A stretch of 62,000 nucleotides of DNA from Adiantum capillus-veneris. Lineage: Eukaryota > Streptophyta > Polypodiopsida > Polypodiales > Pteridaceae. Below are positions 1-9,776 of the stretch, piece after piece. The first letter of the stretch is position 1. Each line of letters begins with the position of its first letter. The stretch is taken from the NCBI GenBank assembly GCA_014529385.2, contig CM043963.1, forward strand, positions 108,790,912 through 108,852,911, read 5' to 3'. The notes under the pieces are model-generated. The model was not told the DNA's origin, ran no database searches, and saw only the letters and a program-made list of their open reading frames with translations. The translations under genes were made by a program, and so were the position numbers.

Positions 1-38
1 CGGGAAATCCGATTTCCGAATTTTTTTCCGCGGCACCT

Positions 39-1411
39 ATGGCTTCAGGCAATGATCAGTCGACTCCCTCTGCATCTGGAGATGCGGGCTGGGATCACAA
101 CGAAGATTCAGGCAGAGAGTATGGCCCGCCTTGGTCTACTTAGGCGGAGCGGCGAGAGATAGAGCGTCGCCAGTTGATCGGCGATGCAACAAAGATGATG
201 CTCAATTTTGCCAAAGACCCGAAGATGGCAAAATATATGAACCAGACCTCTTTGGAAGAGGTACAGATGGAGTGGCAGAGAACCACAACACCACTCCCGA
301 AACCAGCTCTCAAGAAACCTTCTGCCTCCAAGAAATATACGGAGAAGGAACTGGAGAACGTGGTTGATGCACGGATTGCTTAGCTTTTTGACACGCAAAA
401 GAAAGCCAAAAAGCACGGCAAAAAGCAGAAGAAAGGGCAAGAGAAAGGCAAAGAAGGCTAAATCTCGCCAGAGACTGACAGTTCTACTGAGGACTCGTCT
501 ACAGACAGCTCAGATTCCGATGACGGAAAGTTTTATGCGAACAAGAAGAATTTTTACAAAGCCAACCAGTATGACTTTCTCGAAGATAAAAGCAAGAAAG
601 TCCGAGAGTTTAAGGAAGGTGGCCACTCGATCAAGTTTGATACTTTTCAGGATACTCAGATGTTTCGAAGGCTTTGTCTTTTATACAGCAGTTTGACATC
701 GCTTTCGCGGGAGGACGCTATTCAGAGCACTCCAAGATTCGGAGAGCTGCCTCTTACTCTAAGGGGAATGCTCGTACTTGGTGGTCCACGCTTTTATTAA
801 GCAAGACTGTGCCAGTTACATGGCTGAAATTCAAGAGGCTTTTTATTTCTTCTTGGTTGACTCAAGAGTTTGAGCGAGATATACGAGCTGCTTGGAACCA
901 TCTCCGGATGACCAAGAGCGATACAGTGAATTCTTATTGTGAAAGATTCTGGAGCTCTTTTCTACCCGCCTCTTCATTCAAGAAGATCTCGTTCAGAGAA
1001 CAGATTGAGCGGTTTACCTTGGGTCTACCTATAGAGATTCGAGACCACTGCTTGGAACAGAAGTCAGCTTCTATTCAGGAGTTGATGAGTCATGCGAAGC
1101 GGGGCTTTGCAATTCACTCTGACAGTCTGACCTACCCCACAGATGAGGACATGACACAACGAGCCGAACAGACTTCTGGGAATGAAAGTAGAAAGAAAAA
1201 GAGCAAGCCAGAGAAAAAGGATGCACAACCCAAGCTTACTCCTGGGGAGAGAGCTCGCTTCATCAGAGAGGGGAAGTGCTTTGGATGCGGGAAACATGGA
1301 CATATTTCCGCAAAGTGCCCTGATAAGGCACAGAAAGAACAGAATGATAAAAACGACGACAGGTCTGAGAGTTCGAGAGCAGCTGAGGAATGTGGCAGAA
1401 AAGGCAGATAG
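39..1411 (+). pseudogene. gag of chromovirus A (capsid plus CCHC nucleocapsid), broken
   Basis: Gag forms the particle and binds element RNA. The start ATG at 39 (MASGND...) matches the intact start in B. An acidic, lysine-rich N-terminal part leads to a typical retrotransposon gag core in the frame 674-1411, including WWSTLLLSKTVPVTWLKFKR and a Y-C-ERFW block. One CCHC knuckle (CFGCGKHGHISAKC) lies at 1277-1318, and gag ends in a TAG at 1409-1411. Damage: TAG at 141-143, TAG at 381-383, and a frameshift close to 660-675 between the N-terminal frame and the capsid frame. Copy B is open across the first of these stops. Confidence 0.9.
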
Positions 1412-1910
1412 AAAAGCAGAACTGGTACCACATGGCGTGGGACCTGCACCGAATCTAATGAATGAAAGTACAAACTTTGCCGCTTTCGGGGCAAAGCGAA
1501 GGATCAGGAAGCTCTTTTGAAGGAGCCAAGGCCAACTTCTTTTCACTTGGAATTGGCGGCTCGATTTGGAACTACGCTCGACAGACTGACGCCATAGGCG
1601 GAGGTAGTTCGACTGGCACCCGGATGGGATGTTGCCATTACACCGAGCATTGGCAAACTTCGTTTGCAATGACAGGGGTGTTCAGGGCACGTGAGTGACG
1701 TTCTACTCGGGATCCCTTGGTACCACAAGAACTACGCCGTGGTTGACTACCGGGCCGAGAAAGCGACTTTGATAAATGAAGGGCTTAGAGATTGTACTTG
1801 ATGAACTTCAGTTTTCTTACTCATTCTTTTGGGAGAACTGAACGATGGATAAAGGTTGAATATGTTTTGACCTGAAGAAAAGAACGCCAAGATTTTTTTC
1901 TCCACGCTCA
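1412..1910 (+). pseudogene. degenerate retropepsin region of chromovirus A pol
   Basis: This stretch lies between the CCHC knuckle and RT, where chromoviruses carry the aspartic protease. Pieces match the protease of elements C and I when frames are combined: an N-terminal block around 1480-1600, then DVLLGIPW at about 1697-1723 and a following segment ending in IVLDE near 1803. I see no intact D-S/T-G-A active site, and the frame is broken several times. It cannot encode a working protease. Confidence 0.7.
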
Positions 1911-1916
1911 TGCCGA

Positions 1917-3300
1917 TTGCTTTTGAGAGGGCCTGAAGATCATACCATTGATCTGATATCTGGAAGCATGCCACCGAATCGGCCACCTTATCGTGTGAGC
2001 CGAGTACAGAATGAAAAGATTATGAACTCAGTGAAAGACCTCTTGGAAAAGGGTCTTGTCCAGCCTAGTACTTCACCGTATTGCTCTCCAGTGTTGTTGG
2101 TTTTGAAGAAAGACGGATCTTGGAGAATGTGCATGGATTATAGCACTCTCAACGAAATCACCATCAAGAACAGATTTCCGATTCCTAGGATCGATGATAT
2201 ACTCGACAGGTTACAGGGATCCTCGTGCTTTAGCAGGATTGACTTGAAGAGTGGATATCATCAGATCAGGATAGCGCCAGGAGATGTCTACAAGACAGCT
2301 TTTCGGACGACTTTTGGGTTATTTGAGTTTTTGGTGATGCCTTTTGGCTTAACCAATGCTCCTGCGACATTTAACCGGATGATGGACAGGATTTTTCGAG
2401 AGTACAGGCTATTTGTTGGCACTTTCTTTGACGACATCATTGTTTTCTCCAAGAATGAGGCAGAACACAGAGATCATCTGCTTCAAGTCTTTCAGGCATT
2501 ACGAGATCACACGTTAGTGATTAATGCAAAGAAAAGTGAATTTTTCCTACTAGAGATACACTTTTTGGGACACATTGTGTCAGCAGCAGGAGTGCGAATG
2601 GACCCGGCCAAGATAGAGACTATCCGTGATTGGCCCGTTTTGAGGAATGTCCATGAAGTTAGAAGCTTCTTGGGACTGTGTTCGTACTACAGGCGGTTCA
2701 TATGAAAGTTTGCAGAGGTTGCTTCCCCTTTGCATATCTTGACACAAAAAGGAGTACCTTTTTCGTGGGGACCCACAGAGGTGACTGCCTTTTAGACATT
2801 GAAAGAGAAATTCACTACAGGACCAGATTTGACTTTGCCGGACTTGCAAAAGTCATTTGAAGTATTTTGTGATGCTTGTGGTCGTAGTTTGGGTACGGTC
2901 TTGATGCAAGAAGGCCATGTCATAGCTTACGAGAGCCGTTTGTTCTCTAGGCCGGAGATGACAGCACAGATCTATGGGAAAGAGCTTTTGGCGGTTATCC
3001 ACGCTCTTACTCAGTGGCGGCATTACCTACTCGGAGCGGATTTTACTGTCTTTACAGACCATCAGAGTTTGCGCTACTTCTTGTCACAGAAGCAGCTTTC
3101 GGAAAAGCAGATGCGGTGGGTGAACATCTTGTCACAGTTCCACTTCCAGATTGTCCATGTGCAGGGACAGAAGAATGTGGTGGCAGATGCTTTGTCTCGA
3201 AAACCGTTGGTTCTGGCTATTTCCGCGATACATCATAGGAGCTTCGAGGATATGGTCGATCAGTGTGCCACAGATACAGATTTTGCAGATATTTTCACAC
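1917..3300 (+). pseudogene. reverse transcriptase and RNase H of chromovirus A
   Basis: This region copies element RNA into DNA. The RT core starts with a DHTIDL...PPNRPPYR block, then LEKGLVQPSTSPYCSPVLLV, SRIDLKSGYHQIR, FGLTNAPATFNRMM and the active-site box FFDD at 2424-2435 (YxDD/FxDD class). RNase H follows with FEVFCDACGRSLG and FTDHQSLRYFLS. Two in-frame stops interrupt it: TGA at 2703-2705, where B reads Q, and TAG at 2796-2798, where B reads W. Otherwise one frame is open. The next domain in the same frame is the integrase. Confidence 0.95.
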
Positions 3301-4586
3301 GGATACGGGATGGGGAGACAGTAGCTGGATACTCCCTTCGGGAAGGCTACTTGATGAAAAAGACTATGTTGTGCGTTACACAGCCGTTGAGGGAAAAGGT
3401 TATGACTGATTGCCACTGTCCACCTTTTACGGGTCACCGCGGCATTGCTACCACCATGAAAGGGGTAGAGAGAGATTTCTTTTGGCGGAGACTGAAGAAG
3501 GATGTGGAAGAGTTTGTGCGCAGTTGCTTGGTATGCCAGAAGGTCAAGTTTGACAGGCATAAGGCACAGGGATTGTTACAGCCTTTACCCATACCCACCC
3601 GTCCCTGGGAAAATATTGAAATGGATTTCATTTTTTTTGATCTCCCGAGAATACAGAATGATCACGATGATTTTCCGATTACATGGCACGCCTGAGACGA
3701 TTGTCTCCGACAGAGACCCCAGATTTATGAGTTTGTTTTGGAAGGCAATTTGGGAGAACATTGGCACGCGGTTGCAGTTCTCGTCATCGTTCCACTTGCA
3801 GACTGACGGGCAATTTGAGATTGCCAATTCAGTGATTTTAGATTTATTGAAGTCTTGTATCTCGGATCAGAAGACTCAATGGGAAAAGAACTTACCTTTG
3901 GTGGAATTTGCCTACAATAACACGATACACTCTTCGACGGGGAAGACGCCATGTGAGATTGTTGAAACTGCTGCGAAGGTTCCATCCTTCCTGAGCACGA
4001 AAGATTAGAAATTTGAAGCGGATGAATATTCGCGAGACTTGGATACGGCTTTTGCCAAGGTTCGCGAGACTTTGCAGAAGTCTCAAGAACGACAGAAAAA
4101 GGCAGCGGATCGCCATCGTCGCGACATGAAATTGAAGGAGGATGATTGGGTGCTCTTACGTTTTGAGAAGGCACGCCTACGAAAGAACAAGGGAAAGGAG
4201 AGGCTTTTTCCAAACCTTAGTATGCGATACTACGGCCCTTTCCAGATTACTGAAAAGATAAATGAAGTCTCCTTCCGACTGAAACTGCCAGATATTGGAG
4301 GATTCACAATGCATTTCATGTGAATCTCTTGAAACCTTTTAAAGGTGATGTGCCTGATGATGGGGAGCTTGATGAGCAACCCGAAGTGGAAGAAAACGAG
4401 GAGATCCTTGTTCCTGAACAGATTTTGGCACATAAGGATACGAAGAATAAGGGTAAAGTCCGAAGGCGGTTCTTGGTTAAGTTCAAGAATTATCCTGCAC
4501 TTGATGCGAAGTGGATGGAGGAGGAGGACCTAGCAGATACCCCTCAGATTGTGAAACTTTACCTCGATGCTTTTGGTTTAGCATAG
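3301..4586 (+). pseudogene. integrase and chromodomain of chromovirus A, integrase core deleted
   Basis: Integrase inserts the cDNA; the chromodomain targets it to chromatin. The HHCC zinc domain (H-x6-H near 3412, CLVCQK near 3532) is intact. The catalytic core begins at MDF (about 3621) but then jumps to FRLHG: alignment to element H shows that about 101 bp between the first and second catalytic aspartates are missing. A T8 run after MDFI puts the downstream part in another frame. DRDPRF and the QFEIAN glutamate follow, with a TAG near 4006. The chromodomain (EEILVPEQILAH to LDAFGLA) is in a third frame, 4320-4586, and lacks the first cage aromatic, as in group II chromodomains. Confidence 0.93.
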
Positions 4587-5177
4587 TCTACTCCAAATGA
4601 AACCCAGAATTCAGCCTGGCCGAAGATCTGGTGCAGTGGGATGCACAAGAGAGGAGTTACTCCACTCCTTTGTCAACAGATGCCTCGATTTTGATACTAA
4701 AGTCACTGAAACATCCTCTTTGAGCTTCAGGGATACTGAGAGCTAACAGTATTCTGCTGGATGACTTTATGAAATGGAATTCCTGATTATGATACTGATT
4801 TGTTCTTGACTTCTTGTAAGTGCAAAAACTGATAGCCGAAATGACTGCAGCATTTTGGTCTGATTGATCTCGAATAGACATGGTTGCAATAGGGGTTAGT
4901 CAATCGGACATCGATGAGGTCCCGATTGGACCTAGATGTGATTGCTAGCTACATTGCCGATAAATCATGGTCTAAGATCTCAATGAATGTTGAATGTCAT
5001 GTGATGTCCTGTGATGTCTGGTGATGTCCTGTGATGTCGTGTGATGTGACTATCGATTTTGTACATGTGCTAGATGTGTGTTCCTAGTACGTAGGTACTA
5101 ACAGTCAGTATCTGCTAAGACGGTTTATGGCTTTTGTCGGTTTTGCAGGCGTAATCGCGGTCGATTACAATGCTTTC
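4587..5177 (+). other. 3' untranslated region of element A
   Basis: About 590 bases between the chromodomain stop and the polypurine tract. No coding sense-strand frame is seen. It holds the 10-bp tandem repeat at 5001-5048. The opposite strand has a 74-codon open frame (4657-4881) repeated exactly in B, which I attribute to the closeness of the two copies rather than to coding. Confidence 0.7.
5001..5048 (+). repeat. 10-bp tandem repeat, five units of GTGATGTCCT type
   Basis: Units start at 5001, 5011, 5021, 5031 and 5041, each beginning GTGATGT with a variable last two bases. The same array is in B on the other strand (41061-41109). D and H keep shorter versions near 8671-8690 and 56200-56230. 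Spacing equals one DNA helical turn. Confidence 0.9.
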
Positions 5178-5189
5178 AAGAGGGGGGTA
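5178..5189 (+). promoter_or_regulatory. polypurine tract of element A
   Basis: AAGAGGGGGGTA lies directly before the TGTCACA start of the 3' LTR. It primes plus-strand DNA synthesis. The same tract precedes the LTRs of D and B. Confidence 0.9.
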
Positions 5190-5744
5190 TGTCACAAAGT
5201 GATGACGTGGCGGACAACATAAACCCTAATTTCTGCCAGAAACCCTAAAATTCCTGCAAACCCTAATTTTTGCTAGAAACCCTAAATTCCGAAAATCGCG
5301 GAGGCGGATTATTATTATTATTATTATTTATTTTTTTTGGAAAATGATGAGCGACGCGAATTTTGCTTTTGCTTTTTTTTATAAAAAAAAAAGAGAAAAG
5401 ACTCTCTAAGAGAGAGAGAGAACTGATGCTTTTGATATTAAAAGCTTTTGGGGCTCTGCTTTTGGGCATCCCTTGTAACCTTTAAATTAGTGGTGAGGGC
5501 CTCACTTCTCAGAGCATTTGGACGCAGAGTCTGAGAGTGAAACCCTAACCGCTCTCTTGTACTTTGATGATTGATTAATATAAAAAGAAATACCGAAAGG
5601 GGCGCCAGTCTTTGGGGCCAATATCTCTAGGCACGGAACTCCGCCGGGCCAGTGCAAATCTATTGTGATCTGTGAATTGTTTTGAAGTGGTTATTTGGTG
5701 CTGTCGCGGTTGATTCTTGACTTGGAGTGTCCAAGTCTGTTACA
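5190..5744 (+). repeat. 3' LTR of chromovirus A
   Basis: The LTR is 555 bp, beginning TGTCACAAAG and ending CTGTTACA (TG...CA). It contains a four-unit telobox array (5221-5285), a direct repeat of GCTTTTGGG (5444, 5458) upstream of the presumed promoter, and the core GAAATACCGAAAGGGGCGCC near 5586-5606 shared with other LTR families here. The end sequence matches the complete 3' LTR of B at 40372-40919. Confidence 0.93.
5221..5285 (+). promoter_or_regulatory. four phased teloboxes (AAACCCTAA)
   Basis: AAACCCTAA occurs at 5221, 5240, 5258 and 5277, spacing 19, 18 and 19 bp, close to the start of U3. Teloboxes are known plant promoter elements bound by telomere-repeat-binding (TRB-type) proteins and linked to cell-cycle and translation genes and to Polycomb recruitment. 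B has the same four at the same spacing. Confidence 0.85.
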
Positions 5745-6128
5745 GCGCGAATGATTATGCATAAAGGGACACAGTTAGCGAAAGGTAGACTCTCATTTCA
5801 AGAGCTTCCGTTGAGTTTTGTGGAAGATAGACTCTCGTTTTCGATCCCAAAATCTCATAGTAGAGGGAAAATCCTCTCAGTATTCAGAGAGTAGCTTTCG
5901 CACTCTCTCAGTCAAAAGCAGAAAAGAAAGAATAGAGGATGGGCTATTGCCCCGTTCCTATGCTTGTAAAGATTCTCCCTTAGTAATAAAGATAATCTCT
6001 TTATGGGGGGGACCAGCCCATCTTCTGGTCCTTAATGAAGTGTCAAGCTTTCTCTCTCCCTCTCTAATTCTCTTGAGTATTTGAAGTACAATTAAAAATT
6101 AGTTTACGCTTCCGTATTTTTTATGACA
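5745..6128 (+). repeat. truncated family-F LTR fragment
   Basis: The part from about 5965 to 6128 resembles the end of the F LTRs at 50614-51120 and 56249-56717: an AGTAATAAAGATA...CTCTTTATGGG block, a GGACCAGCCCATCTTCTG block, then CTCTCTC-rich sequence and an end ...TTATGACA. It follows directly after the A LTR and ends against the integrase remnant of D. The left part (5745-5964) is probably the more diverged body of the same LTR. A open frame at 5818-6084 is not credible as a gene. Confidence 0.6.
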
Positions 6129-6421
6129 CGGGGAAGACGCCATTTGAGATTTTTGAAGGTGCTCCGAAGGTTCCACCCTTCTTAAGGACGAAAGATAAGA
6201 TTTTTGAAGCGGACCAGTACACGAGGGACTTGGACATTGCTTTTGCCAAGGTCCGGGAGGCTTTACAGAAATCTCAAGAAAGATACAAAAAGGAAGCAGA
6301 TTGACATCGTCGCGATTTGAAATTAAAGGAGAATGATTGGGTGCTCTTACGTTTTGAGAAGGTACGCCTCAGAAAGAAAAAAGGAAAGGAGCGGCTTTTT
6401 CCAAAGCTTAGCATGAGATAC
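6129..6421 (+). pseudogene. chromovirus D integrase C-terminal part, segment 1
   Basis: The segment starts abruptly at the region equivalent to TGKTPFEI and runs through the lysine/arginine-rich integrase tail (FAKVREALQKSQERYKK, RFEKVRLRKKKGKER) to the SMRY block. It is close to element H. TGA at 6302-6304 replaces the CGA arginine codon seen in H. Everything upstream of the domain is missing. A solo LTR interrupts it at 6421 and the same protein resumes at 7904. Confidence 0.9.
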
Positions 6422-7898
6422 TGTAACCGGCCTGTTCAATCCAAAAAGGGCGGTAGACTTTACTCTAAACCTTGATTTAGCTTTCACCCATTATTAGTCG
6501 TCTATTTTACCTGTACTTTCAAGACACAACCAAGGGGAGAGGGATACAGGCTGCTAGATTGCACCTGTATGAGTAGACGGACACCAGATTGGCCCCTAAC
6601 TTAGGCGCCCCTTTCGGTATTTCTTTATTATTCAAAAGAGGGAATAAACGCTGTGGTTCCTACAAGCTGCCCCGCACAAACTCGGCTGAATTTCCACTGT
6701 TCCAGCCCGATTTCGGCAGCATAACTGTACTAGAACCCTTCACGGTCAGTATTCCCACGCATTGACTGACTTTCCCGACGCATACGGGCACTTTGCAAAA
6801 CCTGGCGAGAATCTGCAGCACGCTGAATTCTCTGTTTTCAGCCCTGAAAAATGCGCCAGATCGCCTGTACAGCGGTCCCCTTGCGTCCCCGAACCTCCTG
6901 GGGGTATTAGGGTCCGTTTAGGGCCAAAACCCTAAACCTGCAAAAATACACAGCAGGCTGTAATTCACTGTTTCGGGCTCCGTTCCGCGTGCCGGTCGCA
7001 TCCCTAGCAAGTCCTCGAGCTCCCGCACCTGTAGGGCTACTTGCCCTTTGAATCGGACGAGATTTCTGGCGTGAAACCTCTCCGAATTCACCTGTACCTG
7101 CGGGGGGATTAGCCGCTAGCTAATCCAGTACCTGTGCAAGAGGCTCTTGCCTCGGCAATCGCGCATGAACCCACACAACTGTACATTGGTCAAATGAAGA
7201 GCCCACTAGAGGGGCATAACATACTGCCAAAGGGGAGAGAGAGGGCAGTGCGTAGCGTGCAGGGCATCACTCCTGGCACCGCACTGTGCATAAGAGGGAA
7301 AGCAAGCACTCCATAGCTCTTAACCTGTGACCAAAGCTGCAAATGAGCCTCTCCCAGCTTAAAATTCAGCGCCAACTCTCTCTTGCATTAGAAACTGCAC
7401 CAGAATGTGCCACTTGGCACATTTACAAGCATTTTCCCGTTTCGGGGTTGCCGCCTAAAAATATCCCAACCGGTTGCCCAGTTGACTTCACGGCAGAATA
7501 AGAAAATGTTCCCTTTGTCATTCCGGAGGTAATGACGCCAACACATTTTCAGGTCCCAAAATAGCAGTTCCCTAATTTTTAGGAGATGCTGCCATTGTAT
7601 CTTTCTAGGTCATCCGACCCTCTTTGTACACTGCGGCCACATCCAGAACTGAAATGTAGCCTCTGTAGCAAAGGATTCCACTTTGGCTAGTCAATGACCC
7701 CACTTGGCTAACCATAGTCCTTGTCCAACCTTAGTGCTCTCTTGCCCTCAGGCCTGGACTCCCTCTGGACAGTTCCACACTAGCTATGCAATGCAGGGCA
7801 GTTAGATTTCCCGAGGGGTGTTTCCAAAAAGTGAAAGTAAATAGATAATAAGAAAGAAATCAACAAAAAGGATAGATAGTAGTCACACGCTGGTGACA
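6422..7898 (-). repeat. solo LTR of family C with perfect target duplication
   Basis: On the minus strand the unit begins TGTCACCAGCG and ends GGTTACA; length 1477 bp. It is flanked by GATAC at 6417-6421 and 7899-7903, a perfect 5-bp duplication, and it splits the D reading frame exactly there. Its sequence is related to the 1384-bp C LTR (for example the CTCTCTCTCCCCTTTGGCA block and the GAACAGGCCGGTTACA end). No internal region is present, so LTR-LTR recombination removed it. Open frames inside are not credible genes. Confidence 0.93.
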
Positions 7899-7903
7899 GA
7901 TAC

Positions 7904-8260
7904 TATGGACCTTTCCAAATAAAAGAAAAGATAAATGATGCCTCCTTTAGATTGAAGCTGCCCGATACTTGGAGAATTCACAATGCTTTTCATGTGAGTC
8001 TCCTGAAGCCTTTGAAAGGCGATGTGCCCGATGATGGGGAGCGAGATGAGCAACCCGAAGTGGAGGAAAGTGAGGAGATACTCGTTTCAGAACAGATATT
8101 GGCACATAAAGATAGAAAGATAAAAGGTAAAGCGATAAGACGGTTCTTGGTTAATTTCAAGAACTATCGCGCATTGGATGCGAAGTGGATGGGGGAGGAG
8201 GACCTGGCAGATACTCCTCCGATTGTGAATCTTTACCTTGAAGCATTCGGTTTAACATAG
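7904..8260 (+). pseudogene. chromovirus D integrase tail and chromodomain, segment 2
   Basis: This continues segment 1 after the solo [32 protein letters not shown], then the chromodomain ([12 protein letters not shown]...[16 protein letters not shown]...LYLEAFGLT). The reading frame is open from 7952 to the TAG at 8258-8260. The chromodomain is the same group II type as in A, B, C and H. It would be functional only as part of a polyprotein that no longer exists here. Confidence 0.93.
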
Positions 8261-8831
8261 TCTACTTCGATAGAACCCCGATTTCAGCATGGGTGGAATT
8301 GGGTGCAACGGGCTTGCATGAGAGGGGAGTCACTCCGCTCCTTTGTCAATAGATTGCCCCGATTTTTGATTATAGAGTCATTGATGTCCCTATTGGGTTT
8401 CAGGGATACACAATATTCTGCTGTAATGACTTTAAGATTTGGAATTCCCGATAATATGATACTGATTTGTACTTGACTTGTCTAAGTGCAGGAACTGATA
8501 AACAAAATGATTGTAGCATTTCGGTCTGATAAATCTCTATAGACATGATTGCAATAAAGATTAGTTAATAGGGCATTTGATAGGTCCCGACTGGATCTAG
8601 ATGTGATTGCTAAATACGTTGCCGATTAATCGTGGTCTGAGATTGGAATGATTTTTGAATGTGATTTGTCATGTGATGTCCTGTGATGTGACTGTTGATT
8701 GGTACATGTGCTAGATGTGTTGTTCCTAGTGCGTCGGTACTAACAGTCAGTGTATGCTAAGACAGTTTATGGCCTTTGTCTGTTTTGGAGGCGTAATCGA
8801 GGGCGATTACAATGCTTTCAAGAGGGGGGTA
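8261..8831 (+). other. 3' untranslated region and polypurine tract of element D
   Basis: Noncoding, about 570 bases, colinear with the equivalent regions of A and H. It contains two GTGATGTCC-type units near 8671-8690 and ends in the polypurine tract AAGAGGGGGGTA at 8820-8831. Confidence 0.75.
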
Positions 8832-9416
8832 TGCCACAAATTGGTGATGTGGCATAGCCTTGGACACACTTACAAAGTGGGGCAGCAGAGCACACACACA
8901 CACCTCGGCTGACAGACAGTCCCGGAAAAACTGCTGACATGTTGATGTGGCATACCGTACGGACCTCCGTGAATTGGGCGCAAAAAGCGGGACAGACTGT
9001 ACGGAAATTTTCTTTTGCGATGACCAGCCGATGACATGGCAAAAGCATACGGAATTCTTGAAATTACGCTGGACAGCTTTTTTTTGACCTATTGCTTTAT
9101 TTTAAGAAGCTTTTAAGTTACAGCTTTTGGGGCTCTGCTTTTGGGCATCCCTTGTAACATATAAATAAGTGGGCAGGGCCCTCACTTCTCAGAGCATTTG
9201 GACGCAGAGTCTGAGAGTGAGAACCCTCCCACTCTCTTGTACTTTGAACACAGATTAATACAAAAAGAAATACCGAAAGGGGCGCCAGACTTTGGGGCCA
9301 ATATCTCTAGGCACGGAACTCCGCCGGGCCGTGTCGAATCAATTGTGAATTGTTTTGAAGTGAATCTTTGCTGTGTCGCGGTAGAATCTTGACTTGGAGT
9401 GTCCAAGTTTGTTACA
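8832..9416 (+). repeat. 3' LTR of chromovirus D
   Basis: The LTR is 585 bp, starts TGCCACAAATTGG (the usual T of TGTCACA is C here) and ends TTTGTTACA. It carries the GCTTTTGGG direct repeat, a TATA box (9160-9167) and the shared core GAAATACCGAAAGGGGCGCC near 9266. It abuts the LINE remnant at 9417, so D was probably inserted into the LINE. Confidence 0.9.
9160..9167 (+). promoter_or_regulatory. TATA box of the D LTR
   Basis: TATAAATA follows CTTGTAACA and lies just downstream of the duplicated GCTTTTGGG motif. The same position holds AATAAATAAG in K. Confidence 0.6.
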
Positions 9417-9776
9417 ACCAGCATGTTGTGTCTCCCTGCAAAGCTAACTGTCGAGAGGACTCAAGTGCTAAGCGGGCATATCTGTCTATGGGAAGGTCCC
9501 ACAAACGGTGTATAAAGAAGAATGATCTGGTAAGCGCCTCAACCGCTTGGGGGGGGGGGGCTAGCTCTGCTCGAATAATGTCATGTGGTACTGAAGCCTT
9601 GGCTCTAATAAGCCGTGCAAGTAGAGACCAAAGGCTTCTCCATACCTCCCCATCCATCAGTGCTACTTTTCCTCCCGTGGTGGTCCACGGAAGGCCCCCA
9701 TATTTGAACTCCGTATAACAATGCAATTCCATCTTTAACCTTGTCCTTGCACAACATTTCACAACCTAAATTGTGT
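9417..9776 (-). pseudogene. LINE reverse-transcriptase C-terminal remnant
   Basis: On the minus strand a frame open from 9762 down encodes residues resembling the region after the RT domain of plant LINE ORF2 proteins: RTRLKMELHCY, then ASVPHDIIRAELAPPP, FFFIHRLWDLP and RYARLALESSRQLALQGD. It stops at the D LTR. The upstream RT portion is at about 10890-11025. Family assignment is from memory of similar plant proteins and is not checked by a search. Confidence 0.65.

Larger units (their letters stand above)
1..5744 (+). mobile_element. Ty3/gypsy chromovirus A, 3' LTR present, 5' LTR off window
   Basis: The order gag, zinc knuckle, protease remnant, RT, RNase H, integrase and chromodomain, followed by a polypurine tract and an LTR, defines a chromovirus. 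Comparison with the sister copy B places the missing primer-binding site about 20-31 bases left of position 1, so almost the whole internal region is in the window. The copy is a pseudoelement: gag has stops near codon 35 and at 381-383 plus a frameshift near 665, and pol has stops at 2703 and 2796 and a frameshift near 3636. A and B look almost identical by eye in the 3' half. Right flank after the LTR is GCGCG; the left target duplication is outside the window. Confidence 0.95.

Noticed and set aside
4657-4881. A 74-codon minus-strand frame repeated exactly on the plus strand at 41228-41452
   Set aside because: It is antisense to the 3' untranslated region of A and B, and its identity follows from the near identity of the two copies; no motif and no start context.
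5221-5285. Interstitial telomere repeat
   Set aside because: The AAACCCTAA units are separated by 9-10 unrelated bases each and recur in B's LTR, so they are LTR teloboxes, not telomeric DNA.
7134-7375. Short frames in the solo LTR on both strands
   Set aside because: LTR sequence with known boundaries and target duplication; no coding motif.
9412-9762. Plus-strand frame 9368-9718 as a gene
   Set aside because: It overlaps the LINE remnant on the other strand, which has recognisable RT-like motifs.
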